The notes below the pieces were generated by a model, which saw nothing but the letters and a program-made list of their open reading frames with translations, ran no database searches and was not told the DNA's origin. A stretch of 64,000 nt of DNA. It comes from Pseudomonas fragi (GTDB taxonomy: Bacteria > Pseudomonadota > Gammaproteobacteria > Pseudomonadales > Pseudomonadaceae). How positions within the stretch are numbered: the stretch's first letter is position 1; each line of letters begins with the position of its first letter. Shown here one piece after another: positions 52,534-63,827 of this stretch. The stretch is from positions 56,539-120,538 of the forward strand of contig NZ_NQKQ01000015.1 in NCBI RefSeq assembly GCF_002269505.1. The letters run 5' to 3'. Both the position numbers and the translations under genes were made by a program.

Positions 52534-52956
52534 ATGAAGGCACGCATTCAATGGGCTGGTGAAGCCATGTTTCTGGGCGAATCCGGCAGCGGCCACGTTG
52601 TTGTGATGGACGGTCCGCCTGAGAGCGGCGGTCGCAACCTGGGCGTACGCCCGATGGAAATGCTGCTGTTGGGTCTTGGCGGTTGCAGCAACTTTGACGT
52701 TGTCAGCATTCTCAAGAAGTCGCGTCAGCCGGTTGAGAGCTGTGAAGCGTTTCTGGAAGCCGAGCGCGCCACTGAAGATCCAAAGGTGTTCACCAAGATC
52801 CACCTGCACTTTGTGGTCAAGGGCCGTGGCCTGAAAGAAGCCCAGGTTAAACGCGCCATCGAACTGTCGGCCGAAAAGTACTGTTCGGCATCGATCATGC
52901 TTGGCGCCGCGGGTGTTGCCATTACCCACGACTATGAAATTATTGAACTGGCCTGA
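52534..52956 (+). CDS. OsmC family peroxidase-like protein
   Basis: A 140-residue OsmC-fold protein. The two redox cysteines of the family are present: Cys51 in LLGLGGCSNFDV and Cys117 in AEKYCSASIML. Members reduce organic hydroperoxides. The short form here is nearer the YhfA group next to crp in many gamma-proteobacteria, which matches the adjacent vfr; that group's substrate is unknown. Confidence 0.9.
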   Translation: MKARIQWAGEAMFLGESGSGHVVVMDGPPESGGRNLGVRPMEMLLLGLGGCSNFDVVSILKKSRQPVESCEAFLEAERATEDPKVFTKIHLHFVVKGRGLKEAQVKRAIELSAEKYCSASIMLGAAGVAITHDYEIIELA

Positions 52957-53197
52957 GTCGACATTCAATTTTCATAAATGCAATGCAGACTCTGGCGATC
53001 AGTCGCTGACGTCTGCATAATGCGCCACTTTTTTCAGGGTAGTGGCGGGGATTGATTCCCGGCCGCATGTCCGAACAGATAACCAAAATCGCCATCGCGA
53101 AGAGGTGTTAACCGTCCTACGCAGGTGCGTCCTACGCACTTGACGGGCATGCTGGATCACGCGGCCGAGCCGCATCGACATAGAGAGTTTTATAACG

Positions 53198-53989
53198 GTG
53201 AAAAGCAAACTCAAGCTCCACGGGTTCAATAACCTGACAAAGACCTTGAGCTTCAACATCTATGACATCTGTTATGCGGAAACCCCGCAAGACCAGCAGG
53301 CATATGTTGAGTACATCAATCAAGAGTACGACGCAGAGCGCCTGACGCAGATCCTTACAGATGTGGTTGATATCATTGGTGCCAACATCCTGAACATTGC
53401 CCGTCAGGATTACGACCCACAAGGCGCCAGCGTGACTATTCTGATCTCCGAGCAGCCGGTAATTCCTACCGAAAGCCAGATCGAAGAGTCCCCAGGCCCG
53501 CTGCCCGAGACCATCCTGGCTCACCTCGACAAAAGTCATATCACGGTTCATACCTACCCGGAGATTCACCCGGTTGACGGTATTGCAACGTTCCGTGTGG
53601 ATATTGATGTGTCGACGTGCGGGGTTATTTCACCGCTTAAAGCTCTCAACTATCTGATCCATCAGTTTGATTCGGATATCGTGACTGTCGATTACCGCGT
53701 GCGTGGTTTTACCCGTGACGTGGAAGGCAAAAAGCACTTTATCGATCACGAGATCAACTCGATCCAGAACTACCTCTCCGAAGACACCCGTGACGGTTAC
53801 CAGATGACCGACGTGAATGTGTACCAGGAAAACCTGTTCCATACCAAGATGCTGCTCAAGGAGTTCGAACTGGATAACTACCTGTTCGGCGATGCCACCA
53901 GCAACCTGTCGGTTGAACAGCGCGCCCAGGTAACTGAGCGGGTCAAGCACGAAATGCTCGAGATTTTCTACGCACGCAACATGGCGTAA
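53198..53989 (+). CDS. speD: SpeD, S-adenosylmethionine decarboxylase proenzyme
   Basis: Makes the aminopropyl donor for spermidine. The 263-residue proenzyme belongs to the E. coli type. Self-cleavage before Ser113 in [13 protein letters not shown] gives the pyruvoyl group. [16 protein letters not shown] and [19 protein letters not shown] are further family blocks. The start codon is GTG. The 240 bp upstream carry no other gene. A strong terminator follows. Confidence 0.98.
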   Translation: MKSKLKLHGFNNLTKTLSFNIYDICYAETPQDQQAYVEYINQEYDAERLTQILTDVVDIIGANILNIARQDYDPQGASVTILISEQPVIPTESQIEESPGPLPETILAHLDKSHITVHTYPEIHPVDGIATFRVDIDVSTCGVISPLKALNYLIHQFDSDIVTVDYRVRGFTRDVEGKKHFIDHEINSIQNYLSEDTRDGYQMTDVNVYQENLFHTKMLLKEFELDNYLFGDATSNLSVEQRAQVTERVKHEMLEIFYARNMA

Positions 53990-54001
53990 ATTCTCGGCAA
54001 T

Positions 54002-54037
54002 AAAAAAGGCGGCTACCGAAAGGTAGTCGCCTTTTTT
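54002..54037. terminator. Bidirectional terminator between speD and coq7
   Basis: GGCGGCTACC and GGTAGTCGCC form a stem around a GAAA loop, with six A before and six T after. It can end transcription of both convergent genes. Confidence 0.95.
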
Positions 54038-54070
54038 GTGCTTCGCAGATGTCCCGCAAAGGCTGCTGTG

Positions 54071-54718
54071 TCAGATGCGGTAGGTGCTTTTGGTCATGAC
54101 CTTGGCCATCAGGCTCATGCCGAACTTCACCGGGGCAGGGAAGCGAAAGCCCCCGGCATTGAGCGCGGATTCTGCATGCTGTTCTTCATCGATGCGCATT
54201 TGCTCAAGAATTGCCCGGGACTTTTCGTCTTCCGCCGGCAGTTGCTCAAGGTGCTCGTTCAGATGTTTGCAGACCTGGTCTTCAGTCGCTGCCACAAATC
54301 CCAGGCTGACTTTGTCGCTAATCAGCCCGGCTGCGGCGCCGATCCCGAATGACATGCCGTAAAACAACGGGTTGAGCACGCTGGGGTGGCTACCCAATTG
54401 ACGGATGCGCTGCTCGCACCAGGCCAGGTGGTCGATTTCTTCTTCAGCAGCATGCTCCATCGCTTCACGCACATGGGGCAGCTTGGCGGTCAGCGCCTGG
54501 CCTTGATACAAGGCTTGGGCACAGACTTCACCGGTATGGTTGATACGCATCAGGCCGGCAACATGACGCTTGGCCTGTGGGGCCAGCGGGTTTTCAGGTT
54601 TGACGATGGCCGGCGATGGACGGTGAGGCTGGCCGCTGAAGGGCAGCAGCGTGCGCAAGGCGGTATCGGCTTGTAACAGAAGACGGTCAATCGGCGAGTA
54701 GTGACGTTGGGTAGTCAT
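54071..54718 (-). CDS. coq7: Coq7, demethoxyubiquinone hydroxylase
   Basis: Di-iron monooxygenase of 215 residues acting late in ubiquinone synthesis. The ferritin-like fold carries [24 protein letters not shown] and RIDEEQHAE, supplying the Glu and His metal ligands. This is the type found in Pseudomonas in place of UbiF. Confidence 0.97.
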   Translation of the reverse strand: MTTQRHYSPIDRLLLQADTALRTLLPFSGQPHRPSPAIVKPENPLAPQAKRHVAGLMRINHTGEVCAQALYQGQALTAKLPHVREAMEHAAEEEIDHLAWCEQRIRQLGSHPSVLNPLFYGMSFGIGAAAGLISDKVSLGFVAATEDQVCKHLNEHLEQLPAEDEKSRAILEQMRIDEEQHAESALNAGGFRFPAPVKFGMSLMAKVMTKSTYRI

Positions 54719-54837
54719 GCTTACCTCCGGAAAAAATCACGGCGGTCAGTTTACCCCAATCGGGCGGCCGGGGTTTGCGTTGGATCATGGGGTAACGCGA
54801 GAGCCGCGGGGGCTCGCGCGTCAGAATCAGAGGTCAA

Positions 54838-55176
54838 TCAGCCCGGCGGCCAGTTCATCTGGCGTTGACCCAGCACGTGCATATGAATGTGGTAGACGGT
54901 TTGGCCGCCCTTTTCATTGCAGTTCATTACCACGCGGAAACCGTCTTCACAGCCCAGTTCCTTGGCCAGGCGCTGTGCCGTGAACAAAATATGACCTGCC
55001 AGCGGCTTGTCTTCTTCGGTCAGGTCGTTGAGCGTGCGGATCGGTTTTTTCGGGATAACCAGAAAGTGGATCGGCGCTTGTGGGGCGATGTCGTGAAAAG
55101 CCAGCACTTGATCATCTTCATAGATGATCTTGGCGGGTATTTCGCGATTGATGATCTTGGTGAACAGAGTATCCAA
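54838..55176 (-). CDS. HIT (histidine triad) family hydrolase
   Basis: A 112-residue HINT-type nucleotide hydrolase, likely acting on purine nucleoside phosphoramidates. The triad HIHMH is at residues 96-100, preceded by VVMNCNEKGGQTVYH. The N-terminus (TLFTKIINREIPAKIIYEDD) is typical. It is a stand-alone gene between coq7 and an SDR on the same strand. Confidence 0.95.
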   Translation of the reverse strand: MDTLFTKIINREIPAKIIYEDDQVLAFHDIAPQAPIHFLVIPKKPIRTLNDLTEEDKPLAGHILFTAQRLAKELGCEDGFRVVMNCNEKGGQTVYHIHMHVLGQRQMNWPPG

Positions 55177-55242
55177 AGCTGTGTCTCCGTGAGTGAAGTC
55201 CGGTCTGAGTGTACTCAGGGCAGCCAGTTACGCCCAGTCTCG

Positions 55243-56031
55243 TTAACGTGGGCAGTAGGATTTGTTAACAGAGGCAGCTATTTTTCGCGTCATCCAGCGT
55301 GAGAGCAGTCGCGGCAAGCGAGTAATCCAGCGATTGCGCCGCCCGGGAATGATGATCGCCTTGTTCTTGTCGAGAGCTCGCACGGTGTAGAGCGCCACTT
55401 CTTCGGGGGTCATGGCGCTGGTGCTTTGCTTGATGGCGTCGGTATTCATTTTGGCCGCATCAAAAAAGCGGGTGCGGGTGATGCCAGGGCAAAGTACTGA
55501 AACCTTGATGCCGGTTTTTTTCACTTCTTCGCGCAAGCCTTCGGAAAAATGCAGCACATAGGCCTTGCTGGCAAAGTAGGTGCTAAGCCACGGCCCAGGC
55601 TGAAAGGCTGCGATCGAGGAAACATTGAGAATTTGTCCGCCGCCCTGTACGGCCATCATGTTGCCTATGGCATGGCACAAGCGGGTGAGTGCGAGGACGT
55701 TGAGCTCGATCAAGTCTTGTTCGGCACTCCAGTCGTGTGCCAGGAACGGGCCGCAGGTGCCAATGCCGGCGCAATTGACCAGCAGGTCGATCTGGCGGTC
55801 ACCTTCTTCGAGCTCCAGCAAAAAACCGGACAGGCGCAGGGGTTCGCCCAGATCACAGGCGCGGAACAGGACCTCGACGCCAAAACGCTGGGTCAGCTCA
55901 AGGGCAATGGTTTCCAGCGCGTCCCGTTGGCGGGCCACCAAAATCAGGCTTCGCCCACGTCGGGCAAGGGCTTCAGCCAGGGCCAGGCCAATGCCGCTGG
56001 TGGCACCAGTGATTAAAGCGTAACGGGTCAT
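55243..56031 (-). CDS. Short-chain dehydrogenase/reductase
   Basis: A 262-residue NAD(P)-dependent SDR. The cofactor motif is TGATSGIG (about 8-15), then NCAGIG, NVSSIAAF and the active-site YFASKAY. The start at 56031 is chosen because GGAG lies six bases before it; a more upstream ATG adds 21 unmatched residues. A basic C-terminal tail (RRNRWITRLPRLLSRWMTRK) may associate with the membrane. The substrate cannot be told from sequence. Confidence 0.9.
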   Translation of the reverse strand: MTRYALITGATSGIGLALAEALARRGRSLILVARQRDALETIALELTQRFGVEVLFRACDLGEPLRLSGFLLELEEGDRQIDLLVNCAGIGTCGPFLAHDWSAEQDLIELNVLALTRLCHAIGNMMAVQGGGQILNVSSIAAFQPGPWLSTYFASKAYVLHFSEGLREEVKKTGIKVSVLCPGITRTRFFDAAKMNTDAIKQSTSAMTPEEVALYTVRALDKNKAIIIPGRRNRWITRLPRLLSRWMTRKIAASVNKSYCPR

Positions 56032-56107
56032 GCTGTTCTCCATTGCAACGGTACAGTCCGGTGACAATGATGTCCCTGGCGTTAACGCGTTCATTAAGGC
56101 ACGCAGT

Positions 56108-56623
56108 CTACAGGCTGTTGCCGTTGACTGCGTTGATCACCGCAGTCATCAGGCCCAAAGCCAGTACGGCAACCATCAGGCAGATGCTCAATCCAATCAA
56201 AAATATCGTGATGGCCGCCACTACGTTGACTGCCCGGCTGTTGGGCGGTGGCGGCGGACCGTACTTGTTCGGGCCGGGAGTGCCGGGCATCAACAGCATC
56301 ATGAGGGACAGGACAAGGTTGGCCACCGGCACCAGATGCAGCAGCAACATCCAGGCGGACCAGTTAAGGTCATGCAAACGCTGGGCGCCGATTCGCAGGC
56401 TGATAATGAAGTAGGCCAGTGTCAGCGTTGCACCGCAGGTGATGCCTAGTGTGGGTGACACCTTGACGGCAAGCAGCACCAGCAGTGACGTGATCATGGC
56501 GATGCAACTGATGACCATGCTCCAGGCCAGCAGCCGCAAACGCCCGATCCGGCCACTGAAGCCCAAAGGGTCGAGTGGTGCGTATTGTTGTTGAGGTGTT
56601 TTGTCCAGGCTCAGCTCGGGCAT
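56108..56623 (-). CDS. DUF805 membrane protein
   Basis: A 171-residue membrane protein of unknown function. It opens with the DUF805 signature FSGRIGRLRLLAWSM, has four hydrophobic segments, and contains RIGAQRLHDLNWSAWMLLLH and PGTPGPNKYGPPPPP, a proline tract in a cytoplasmic loop. It lies between an SDR and a nitronate monooxygenase gene on the same strand. Confidence 0.9.
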   Translation of the reverse strand: MPELSLDKTPQQQYAPLDPLGFSGRIGRLRLLAWSMVISCIAMITSLLVLLAVKVSPTLGITCGATLTLAYFIISLRIGAQRLHDLNWSAWMLLLHLVPVANLVLSLMMLLMPGTPGPNKYGPPPPPNSRAVNVVAAITIFLIGLSICLMVAVLALGLMTAVINAVNGNSL

Positions 56624-56684
56624 GGTGGCTTCCTTGTCTGGATGTGTTTAACAAAGCCCGCCGGGATTGGCGGGCTGGGTAATG

Positions 56685-57644
56685 TCACTGATGCGGCCAG
56701 TGCCGGGCAAGGCTTGAGGCGTGGTGCTGCGCCTTGCGGTATTCCTCATCAAGACGCGCGATCAATTGGTCAATTGTTGGCAAGTCGTGGATATCACCTA
56801 CGCCTTGGCCTGCAGACCAGACGGTTTTCCATGCCTTGGCTTCATCGGTCAGTGGCTTGAGCTTGATTTCACCTTTGCCCTGGAGTGCCGCAAGGTCGAA
56901 ACCTGCGTTTTCCAGGCTTTGGCGCATGAAGCTGGCAGGCACGCCTGATACCGCCGGGGTGTGGATGATATCGGCAGCGCGGGATGCCAGCAGCATCTCT
57001 TTGTAGGCGTCAGGTGCATGGCTCTCTTGGGTAGCGATAAAGCGTGTGCCGAGGTAGGCAAGGTCTGCGCCCAGAACCTGGGCGGCCAGGATTTCGTGGC
57101 CGTGATTCAGGCAGCCCGAGAGCAGCACGGTTTTGTCGAAGAACTGGCGGATTTCGGCTACAAGTGCAAAAGGGCTCCAGGTACCCGCATGGCCACCGGC
57201 TCCTGCGGCAACGGCAATCAGCCCGTCGACCCCGGCTTCTGCGGCTTTTTCGGCATGACGGCGGGTGGTGACATCGTGGAATACCAGGCCGCCATAGCTG
57301 TGGACGGCATCAACGACCTCCTTGACGGCGCCCAGGCTGGTAATCACCACAGGTACCTTGTGCTCGATGCAGATCGCCAGATCCGCCTGCAACCGTGGGT
57401 TACTGTTGTGCACGATCAGGTTTACGGCGTAGGGCGCCGGATTATCCAATGTTGCGAGCCCGGCTTCGATCTCTTCAAGCCATGCCTTGAACCCGCTGCT
57501 ATCGCGCTGGTTGAGTGCAGGAAAACTGCCCACCACACCGTTGCGACAACAGGCCAGTACGAGTTGCGGGTTGGAAATCAGAAACATGGGCGCGGCAACT
57601 ACCGGCAGGCGCAAGCGTTGTTCAAGCAGGGCGGGCAGCGACAT
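56685..57644 (-). CDS. Nitronate monooxygenase (2-nitropropane dioxygenase-type FMN protein)
   Basis: A 319-residue FMN-dependent TIM-barrel protein that oxidises alkyl nitronates. Segments LPVVAAPMFLISNPQLVLAC, VAAGAGGHAGTWSPFALV and LGADLAYLGTRFIATQES mark the family. It is the same strand as hemJ upstream, with 30 bp between, so co-transcription is likely. The physiological substrate is uncertain; some members detoxify propionate 3-nitronate. Confidence 0.93.
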   Translation of the reverse strand: MSLPALLEQRLRLPVVAAPMFLISNPQLVLACCRNGVVGSFPALNQRDSSGFKAWLEEIEAGLATLDNPAPYAVNLIVHNSNPRLQADLAICIEHKVPVVITSLGAVKEVVDAVHSYGGLVFHDVTTRRHAEKAAEAGVDGLIAVAAGAGGHAGTWSPFALVAEIRQFFDKTVLLSGCLNHGHEILAAQVLGADLAYLGTRFIATQESHAPDAYKEMLLASRAADIIHTPAVSGVPASFMRQSLENAGFDLAALQGKGEIKLKPLTDEAKAWKTVWSAGQGVGDIHDLPTIDQLIARLDEEYRKAQHHASSLARHWPHQ

Positions 57645-57674
57645 TGGATAACCTCGGATCGTCAGGAAGTGAGT

Positions 57675-58100
57675 TTAAAACGGTTTGACCACCACCAGAA
57701 TTACGATAGCCAGCAAGAACACCACCGGCACTTCGTTGAACCAGCGATAGAACACGTGAGAGCGGGTGTTTTCGCCGCGGGCAAAGCGCTTTACCTGCGC
57801 GCCGCACATGTGGTGATAGCCGATCAGCAGAAACACCAGTGTCAGCTTGGCGTGCATCCAGCCCTGGCTGAGGAAGCCGGGGCTTAGCCACAACAGCCAG
57901 CCGCCGAATATCAGGGCCGCAATCATTGCCGGGCCCATGATGCCGCGATACAGCTTGCGTTCCATGATGCTGAATCGCTCTTTACTGACAGAGTCTTCGC
58001 TTTGTGCGTGGTAAACAAATAGACGGGGCAGGTAAAACAGGCCAGCAAACCAGCAGACAATGCTGATGATGTGGAAGGCTTTGAGCCATAGATAAAGCAT
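57675..58100 (-). CDS. hemJ: HemJ, protoporphyrinogen oxidase
   Basis: A 141-residue inner-membrane protein with four hydrophobic helices, the HemJ type of protoporphyrinogen IX oxidase in haem synthesis. The conserved His10 is in LWLKAFHIISIVCWFAGLFY, and GWMHAKLTLVFLLIGYHHM carries further conserved His and Lys. It is divergent from argC. Confidence 0.93.
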   Translation of the reverse strand: MLYLWLKAFHIISIVCWFAGLFYLPRLFVYHAQSEDSVSKERFSIMERKLYRGIMGPAMIAALIFGGWLLWLSPGFLSQGWMHAKLTLVFLLIGYHHMCGAQVKRFARGENTRSHVFYRWFNEVPVVFLLAIVILVVVKPF

Positions 58101-58233
58101 TTTTAGTTATTCCCAGGTTCACGGTAGATCAAATAGTAGTAGTAGAGCGTCTGTGAGTCACCTTGGCGGTTGTCGCAGGGGCGCGCTGACCCTATTATCA
58201 AAGGCTTTCCAGTGGTTTCGTTGAGGGCAGGTT

Positions 58234-59268
58234 ATGGTCAAGGTCGGTATTGTCGGTGGCACAGGTTACACCGGGGTCGAACTGCTGCGTTTGCTGGCAC
58301 AGCATCCGCAGGCTGAAGTGGTGGTCATCACTTCTCGATCCGAGGCTGGCCTGCCAGTTGCCGACATGTATCCCAACCTGCGCGGCCACTACGATGGCCT
58401 GGCCTTCAGCGTGCCGGACACGCAAACACTGGGTGCCTGCGATGTGGTGTTTTTTGCCACGCCTCACGGCGTAGCCCATGCCCTGGCTGGCGAACTACTG
58501 GCAGCAGGTACCAAGGTTATCGACCTTTCGGCCGACTTCCGTCTGCAGGACGCCGAAGAATGGGCCAAGTGGTACGGCCAGCCGCACGGTGCACCAGAAC
58601 TGCTGGATGAGGCTGTCTACGGACTGCCGGAAGTCAACCGCGAGCAAATCAAAAAGGCCCGTTTGATCGCCGTACCGGGCTGCTACCCGACTTCAGCCCA
58701 GTTGGGTTTCTTGCCTTTGCTGGAAGCTGGTCTGGCTGAGACCTCGCAGTTGATTGCTGACTGCAAATCGGGTGTAAGCGGTGCTGGCCGGGGTGCAAGT
58801 GTCGGTGCCTTGTATGCTGAAACGTCAGAAAGCATGAAGGCCTATGCTGTTAAAGGTCATCGTCATTTGCCAGAAATTCGTCAGGGTCTGCGTCGCGCAG
58901 CGGGTAAGGATGTGGGGCTGACCTTTGTTCCTCATTTGACTCCGATGATCCGTGGTATTCACTCCACGCTGTACGCAACCGTGGTGGATCGCTCGGTTGA
59001 TCTGCAGGCCCTGTACGAGAAGCGCTATGCCAACGAGCCTTTCGTCGATGTGATGCCGGCCGGCAGCCATCCGGAAACCCGTAGCGTACGCGGTGCCAAC
59101 GTGTGCCGCATTGCGGTGCATCGTCCACAGGACGGCGACCTGGTCGTAGTGCTGTCGGTGATCGACAATCTGGTCAAGGGTGCGTCCGGCCAGGCAGTGC
59201 AGAACATGAACATCATGTTCGGTCTGGATGAGCGTCTGGGCTTGTCCCATGCCGGGATGTTGCCTTAA
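58234..59268 (+). CDS. argC: ArgC, N-acetyl-gamma-glutamyl-phosphate reductase
   Basis: Third step of arginine synthesis. The 344-residue protein has the NADP motif [18 protein letters not shown], the catalytic Cys150 in [12 protein letters not shown], and the histidine in [10 protein letters not shown]. It is not clustered with other arg genes here. Confidence 0.98.
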   Translation: MVKVGIVGGTGYTGVELLRLLAQHPQAEVVVITSRSEAGLPVADMYPNLRGHYDGLAFSVPDTQTLGACDVVFFATPHGVAHALAGELLAAGTKVIDLSADFRLQDAEEWAKWYGQPHGAPELLDEAVYGLPEVNREQIKKARLIAVPGCYPTSAQLGFLPLLEAGLAETSQLIADCKSGVSGAGRGASVGALYAETSESMKAYAVKGHRHLPEIRQGLRRAAGKDVGLTFVPHLTPMIRGIHSTLYATVVDRSVDLQALYEKRYANEPFVDVMPAGSHPETRSVRGANVCRIAVHRPQDGDLVVVLSVIDNLVKGASGQAVQNMNIMFGLDERLGLSHAGMLP

Positions 59269-59286
59269 AAACAGCTGCGAGTTTCG

Positions 59287-59333
59287 AGCTGCAAGCTGCA
59301 AGGGAGAATCGTCTTTTCTTGCCGCTTGTAGCT
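59287..59333. repeat. Degenerate CAAGCTGCAAG-type inverted repeat after argC
   Basis: AGCTGCAAGCTGCAAG (59287-59302) pairs with CTTGCCGCTTGTAGCT (59318-59333) at 14 of 16 positions. It is related to the element at 28623-28672. It may terminate argC. Confidence 0.6.
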
Positions 59334-59362
59334 AATAGCTTGGCGCTGCTACTTATGAATAG

Positions 59363-59411
59363 TTGACCGCTTTTCTAGGAGAAGCGGATAATGCGCGTCA
59401 TCACGCATTAT
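59363..59411 (+). promoter_or_regulatory. Putative erpA promoter with two dyads
   Basis: TTGACC (59363-59368) and GATAAT (59387-59392) with 18 bp between them look like a sigma-70 promoter 48 bp before erpA. The spacer is almost filled by CCGCTTTTC and GAGAAGCGG (59367-59387), nine-base arms with one G-T wobble. A second perfect dyad, ATAATGCG and CGCATTAT (59388-59411), covers the -10 box and start region. Regulation by an iron-sulfur or iron sensor is plausible, but I recognise no known site. Confidence 0.55.
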
Positions 59412-59439
59412 GGCGGCATAACGCCGGGAGATAGTCAGC

Positions 59440-59790
59440 ATGAGCGTCGAATCCTTCACCCCCATGGCTTTGCAATTCACCGAAGGTGCTGCGCACAAGG
59501 TGAAGAGCCTGGTCGATGAAGAGGGTAATGATCGTTTGAAGTTGCGCGTATTCGTTACGGGCGGCGGTTGTTCCGGTTTTCAGTATGGCTTCACCTTCGA
59601 TGAAGAAGTGGCCGAAGACGACACCCTGGTTGAGCGCGAAGGCGTAAGCCTGGTGGTCGACCCAATGAGCTTCCAGTACCTGGCAGGTGCCGAGGTGGAT
59701 TACCAGGAAGGTCTGGAAGGTTCGCGCTTCGTGATCAAGAACCCGAATGCCACCACAACATGTGGTTGCGGCTCGTCGTTCTCGATCTGA
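59440..59790 (+). CDS. erpA: ErpA, iron-sulfur cluster insertion protein
   Basis: A-type carrier of 116 residues that hands iron-sulfur clusters to targets such as IspG and IspH. The three cluster cysteines are Cys44 ([11 protein letters not shown]), Cys108 and Cys110 ([10 protein letters not shown]). The ErpA rather than IscA assignment rests on its place beside argC and anmK, as in other pseudomonads. Confidence 0.96.
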   Translation: MSVESFTPMALQFTEGAAHKVKSLVDEEGNDRLKLRVFVTGGGCSGFQYGFTFDEEVAEDDTLVEREGVSLVVDPMSFQYLAGAEVDYQEGLEGSRFVIKNPNATTTCGCGSSFSI

Positions 59791-59814
59791 TACCCGCGCA
59801 CAGGCTTTAAACTC

Positions 59815-59840
59815 AACGCCGCGTAGATTCGCGGCGTTTT
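59815..59840 (+). terminator. Terminator after erpA
   Basis: AACGCCGCG and CGCGGCGTT form a nine-base stem with a six-base loop followed by further T. It lies 25 bp after the erpA stop, before the convergent anmK end. Confidence 0.85.
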
Positions 59841-59867
59841 GCTATGCGGCTTTTGAGGGTGGGTGCG

Positions 59868-60962
<1,095 letters not shown>

Positions 60963-62372
60963 TTAACGCTTGCTCGAGGCCAGAAGGGTGGCCTTTTCCT
61001 GGTTCATGCGCGCCATCAATGGCTGGCTCTGCTGCAGGAAGCGGGTGCGTTCGGCTTTGGCGATCGGGTCGGCCATCGGCAGTTTTTGGCCCAGCGGGTC
61101 AACGTGTACGCCGTTAACCTGGAACTCGTAGTGCAAGTGCGGTCCAGTCGAAAGGCCGGTGGTGCCGATGTAGCCAATCACTTGGCCTTGCTTGACCGAA
61201 CCGCCGGTTTTGACGCCTTTGGCGAAGCCCTGCATGTGCCCGTAAAGGGTGCGGTAAGTGTTGCCGTGTTGAATGATCACGGTATTGCCATAGCCACCGC
61301 GACGGCCGGCCAGAAGTACTTTGCCGTCACCGGTAGCCTTGATCGGAGTACCGCGTGGCGCTGCGTAATCCACACCTTTGTGGGCGCGGATCTTGTTCAG
61401 GATCGGGTGCTTGCGGCCTGAGGAAAAGCGCGAGCTGATACGGGCAAAATCCACTGGTGTGCGGATGAATGCCTTGCGCATGCTGTTGCCATCAGCCGTG
61501 TAGTAATTGCTGATCCCCTGCTTGTTGGTATAGCGCACGGCGGTGAAGGTTTTGCCGCGGTTGGTGAAGCGCGCAGAGAGGATATTGCCTGTGCCTACGG
61601 TTTTGCCGTTGATCACTTTTTGCTCGTAAATCAGCTCAAACTGGTCGCCTGGACGGATGTCCTGAGCGAAGTCGATGTCGTAGCCAAAGACCTTGGCCAT
61701 GTCCATCGTGGTGCTGTGCGGCAAGCCTGCGCGCTGGCCCGATACGGAAAGGGAGCTGCTGATGACGCCGTGGGCATAGGCCGATCGCATGGTCGGCTGG
61801 GTCGTTACCCGGCGAAAGGTATAGCCTTTGGCGTTTTTATTGAGGGTGATGGTCTCAAGGTCGCTTACCTGGCTATGCAATTTGTTCAACTGCAGGCCGT
61901 CGGGGCTCATTTCAAATTCGAGTTTCTGGCCGTGCTTGAGCTGGCTGAATTGCTTGGCTTGTTTGTCGCTGGCCAGCACTTCGTGCACTGAAGTGGCTGG
62001 CAGGCCGACCTTCTGGAACAGGGTCGAAAGCGTATCGCCCTTGCTGACGATCACTTCGCGGTGGGTAGGCGCGGCGGGGGCCGGTGCCTCGACTTTGGCG
62101 GTCTCGACCGGGGCGCTGTCCTGCTGTTCGATCTGGGCAAACGGCGAAGGATTCGCTTCATTTGTGGCTTGAACGAGGTCTGCAGCGTCTTGATCTTGTG
62201 TGAGTTGTTCTGCAGGGGTTTCCAGCTCCAGATTCAGGGTCGTTCTTTTGGCTTCTACTTCGCTGGAGGGAAATACCAGCAAGGCCAGGCTTAAGAGAGC
62301 GGCGATACCACTTGCGGCGAGCAGGTGGGTCTTCGGATAAAGCGGTGGCGCTTTAGGCGGTTGACTGGTCAT
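60963..62372 (-). CDS. M23 murein DD-endopeptidase (MepM-like)
   Basis: Periplasmic peptidoglycan hydrolase of 469 residues. An N-terminal membrane anchor (about 15-38, HLLAASGIAALLSLALLVFP) is followed by a Pro/Ala linker and a LysM/OapA-like region (VIVSKGDTLSTLFQKVGLP). The C-terminal M23 domain has the zinc ligands in HKGVDYAAPRGTPI and HLHYEF. The start at 62372 (MTSQPPKAP) is chosen to match the Pseudomonas family; an upstream ATG adds a phenylalanine-rich stretch not seen elsewhere. It is divergent from tyrS and coupled to anmK. Confidence 0.94.
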   Translation of the reverse strand: MTSQPPKAPPLYPKTHLLAASGIAALLSLALLVFPSSEVEAKRTTLNLELETPAEQLTQDQDAADLVQATNEANPSPFAQIEQQDSAPVETAKVEAPAPAAPTHREVIVSKGDTLSTLFQKVGLPATSVHEVLASDKQAKQFSQLKHGQKLEFEMSPDGLQLNKLHSQVSDLETITLNKNAKGYTFRRVTTQPTMRSAYAHGVISSSLSVSGQRAGLPHSTTMDMAKVFGYDIDFAQDIRPGDQFELIYEQKVINGKTVGTGNILSARFTNRGKTFTAVRYTNKQGISNYYTADGNSMRKAFIRTPVDFARISSRFSSGRKHPILNKIRAHKGVDYAAPRGTPIKATGDGKVLLAGRRGGYGNTVIIQHGNTYRTLYGHMQGFAKGVKTGGSVKQGQVIGYIGTTGLSTGPHLHYEFQVNGVHVDPLGQKLPMADPIAKAERTRFLQQSQPLMARMNQEKATLLASSKR

Positions 62373-62586
62373 AGATGATTTTGACTTTGAATTAAAGGAT
62401 GAATTGGAAAAGATGACTGACACAATGAATATGAAATAACTGTATAAAATATAACCAAATCGCCCTTGAAGCAAGTCTGCGAGCTATTCGCGCGCGGATA
62501 GTCAGCCGTATGCCTGCCGGAACTTGTAATTAGTCCCTGATCTTGTATCGTTGGTTCCCTTTGAATTTGAGCCTTACGGGTCTGAT

Positions 62587-63786
62587 ATGAAGTCGGTTGA
62601 AGAGCAGCTAGCGCTAATTAAGCGAGGTGCCGAAGAGGTACTGGTCGAGTCTGAATTGGTCGAGAAACTCAAGCGCGGCCAGCCGTTGCGTATCAAGGCC
62701 GGATTCGACCCTACGGCGCCCGATCTGCACTTGGGCCATACCGTGCTTATTAATAAGCTGCGCCAGTTCCAGGAGCTGGGTCATCAGGTGATCTTCCTGA
62801 TTGGTGATTTCACCGGGATGATCGGTGATCCGAGTGGCAAAAGTGCAACGCGTCCACCGCTGACGCGTGAGCAGGTGCTCGAGAACGCCGAGACTTACAA
62901 GACTCAGGTGTTCAAGATCCTTGATCCGGCAAAAACCGAGGTGGCATTCAACTCCACCTGGATGGATCAAATGGGGCCTGCCGACTTCATTCGTCTTACA
63001 TCCCAATACACCGTTGCTCGTATGCTTGAGCGCGATGACTTCGACAAGCGCTACACCACCAATCAGCCTATCGCCATTCACGAGTTCCTTTATCCGCTGG
63101 TGCAGGGATATGACTCGGTTGCGCTGAAGGCGGACGTAGAGTTGGGTGGTACTGATCAGAAGTTCAACTTGCTGATGGGGCGTGAGTTGCAGCGCGGCTA
63201 TGGTCAGGAAGCTCAGTGCATTGTGACGATGCCTTTGCTCGAAGGTCTGGATGGCGTCAAGAAAATGTCCAAGTCGCTGGGTAACTATGTCGGTATCCAG
63301 GAAGCGCCGGGCGTGATGTACAGCAAACTGGTTTCCATACCTGATGCCTTGATGTGGCGCTACTTTGAATTGCTGAGCTTTCGTTCCATGGCCGAAATCA
63401 ATGCATTCAAGGCTGAAGTCGAAGCCGGTGCCAATCCTCGGGATATCAAGATCAAGCTGGCTGAAGAGATTGTTGCCCGTTTCCATGGTGTATTGGCTGC
63501 TGCCAATGCGCATCGCGGCGCCGGTAACCGGATGAAGGATGGCGAGCTGCCTGATGATCTGCCGGAGGTTGAGCTGACTGCTACTGAGGATATGCCGATT
63601 GCAGCTGTCCTTAATAAAGCCGGTCTGGTGAAGAACTCTGCAGTGGCGCGAGATCTGCTAGGTTCTGGTGGTGTGCGTATTGATGGCGAGGTTGTTGATC
63701 GTACCTATATATATGCATTGGGCTCGACCCATGTGTGTCAGGCAGGCAAGAAGGCCTTTGCGCGCATCACGCTGAAAGCCGAGTAA
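62587..63786 (+). CDS. tyrS: TyrS, tyrosyl-tRNA synthetase
   Basis: Class I synthetase of 399 residues. The HIGH-type motif is HLGH at residues 48-51 ([18 protein letters not shown]), and KMSKS is in [14 protein letters not shown] (about residue 227). A C-terminal S4 RNA-binding domain ([15 protein letters not shown]) follows. The start at 62587 ([14 protein letters not shown]) matches the family; an in-frame ATG 12 codons earlier is unlikely. It sits just before an rRNA operon, as in P. aeruginosa. Confidence 0.97.
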   Translation: MKSVEEQLALIKRGAEEVLVESELVEKLKRGQPLRIKAGFDPTAPDLHLGHTVLINKLRQFQELGHQVIFLIGDFTGMIGDPSGKSATRPPLTREQVLENAETYKTQVFKILDPAKTEVAFNSTWMDQMGPADFIRLTSQYTVARMLERDDFDKRYTTNQPIAIHEFLYPLVQGYDSVALKADVELGGTDQKFNLLMGRELQRGYGQEAQCIVTMPLLEGLDGVKKMSKSLGNYVGIQEAPGVMYSKLVSIPDALMWRYFELLSFRSMAEINAFKAEVEAGANPRDIKIKLAEEIVARFHGVLAAANAHRGAGNRMKDGELPDDLPEVELTATEDMPIAAVLNKAGLVKNSAVARDLLGSGGVRIDGEVVDRTYIYALGSTHVCQAGKKAFARITLKAE

Positions 63787-63827
63787 GGAGGGGTCAGGAT
63801 TAATTGATAGGCTTGCTCAATTAGTCC

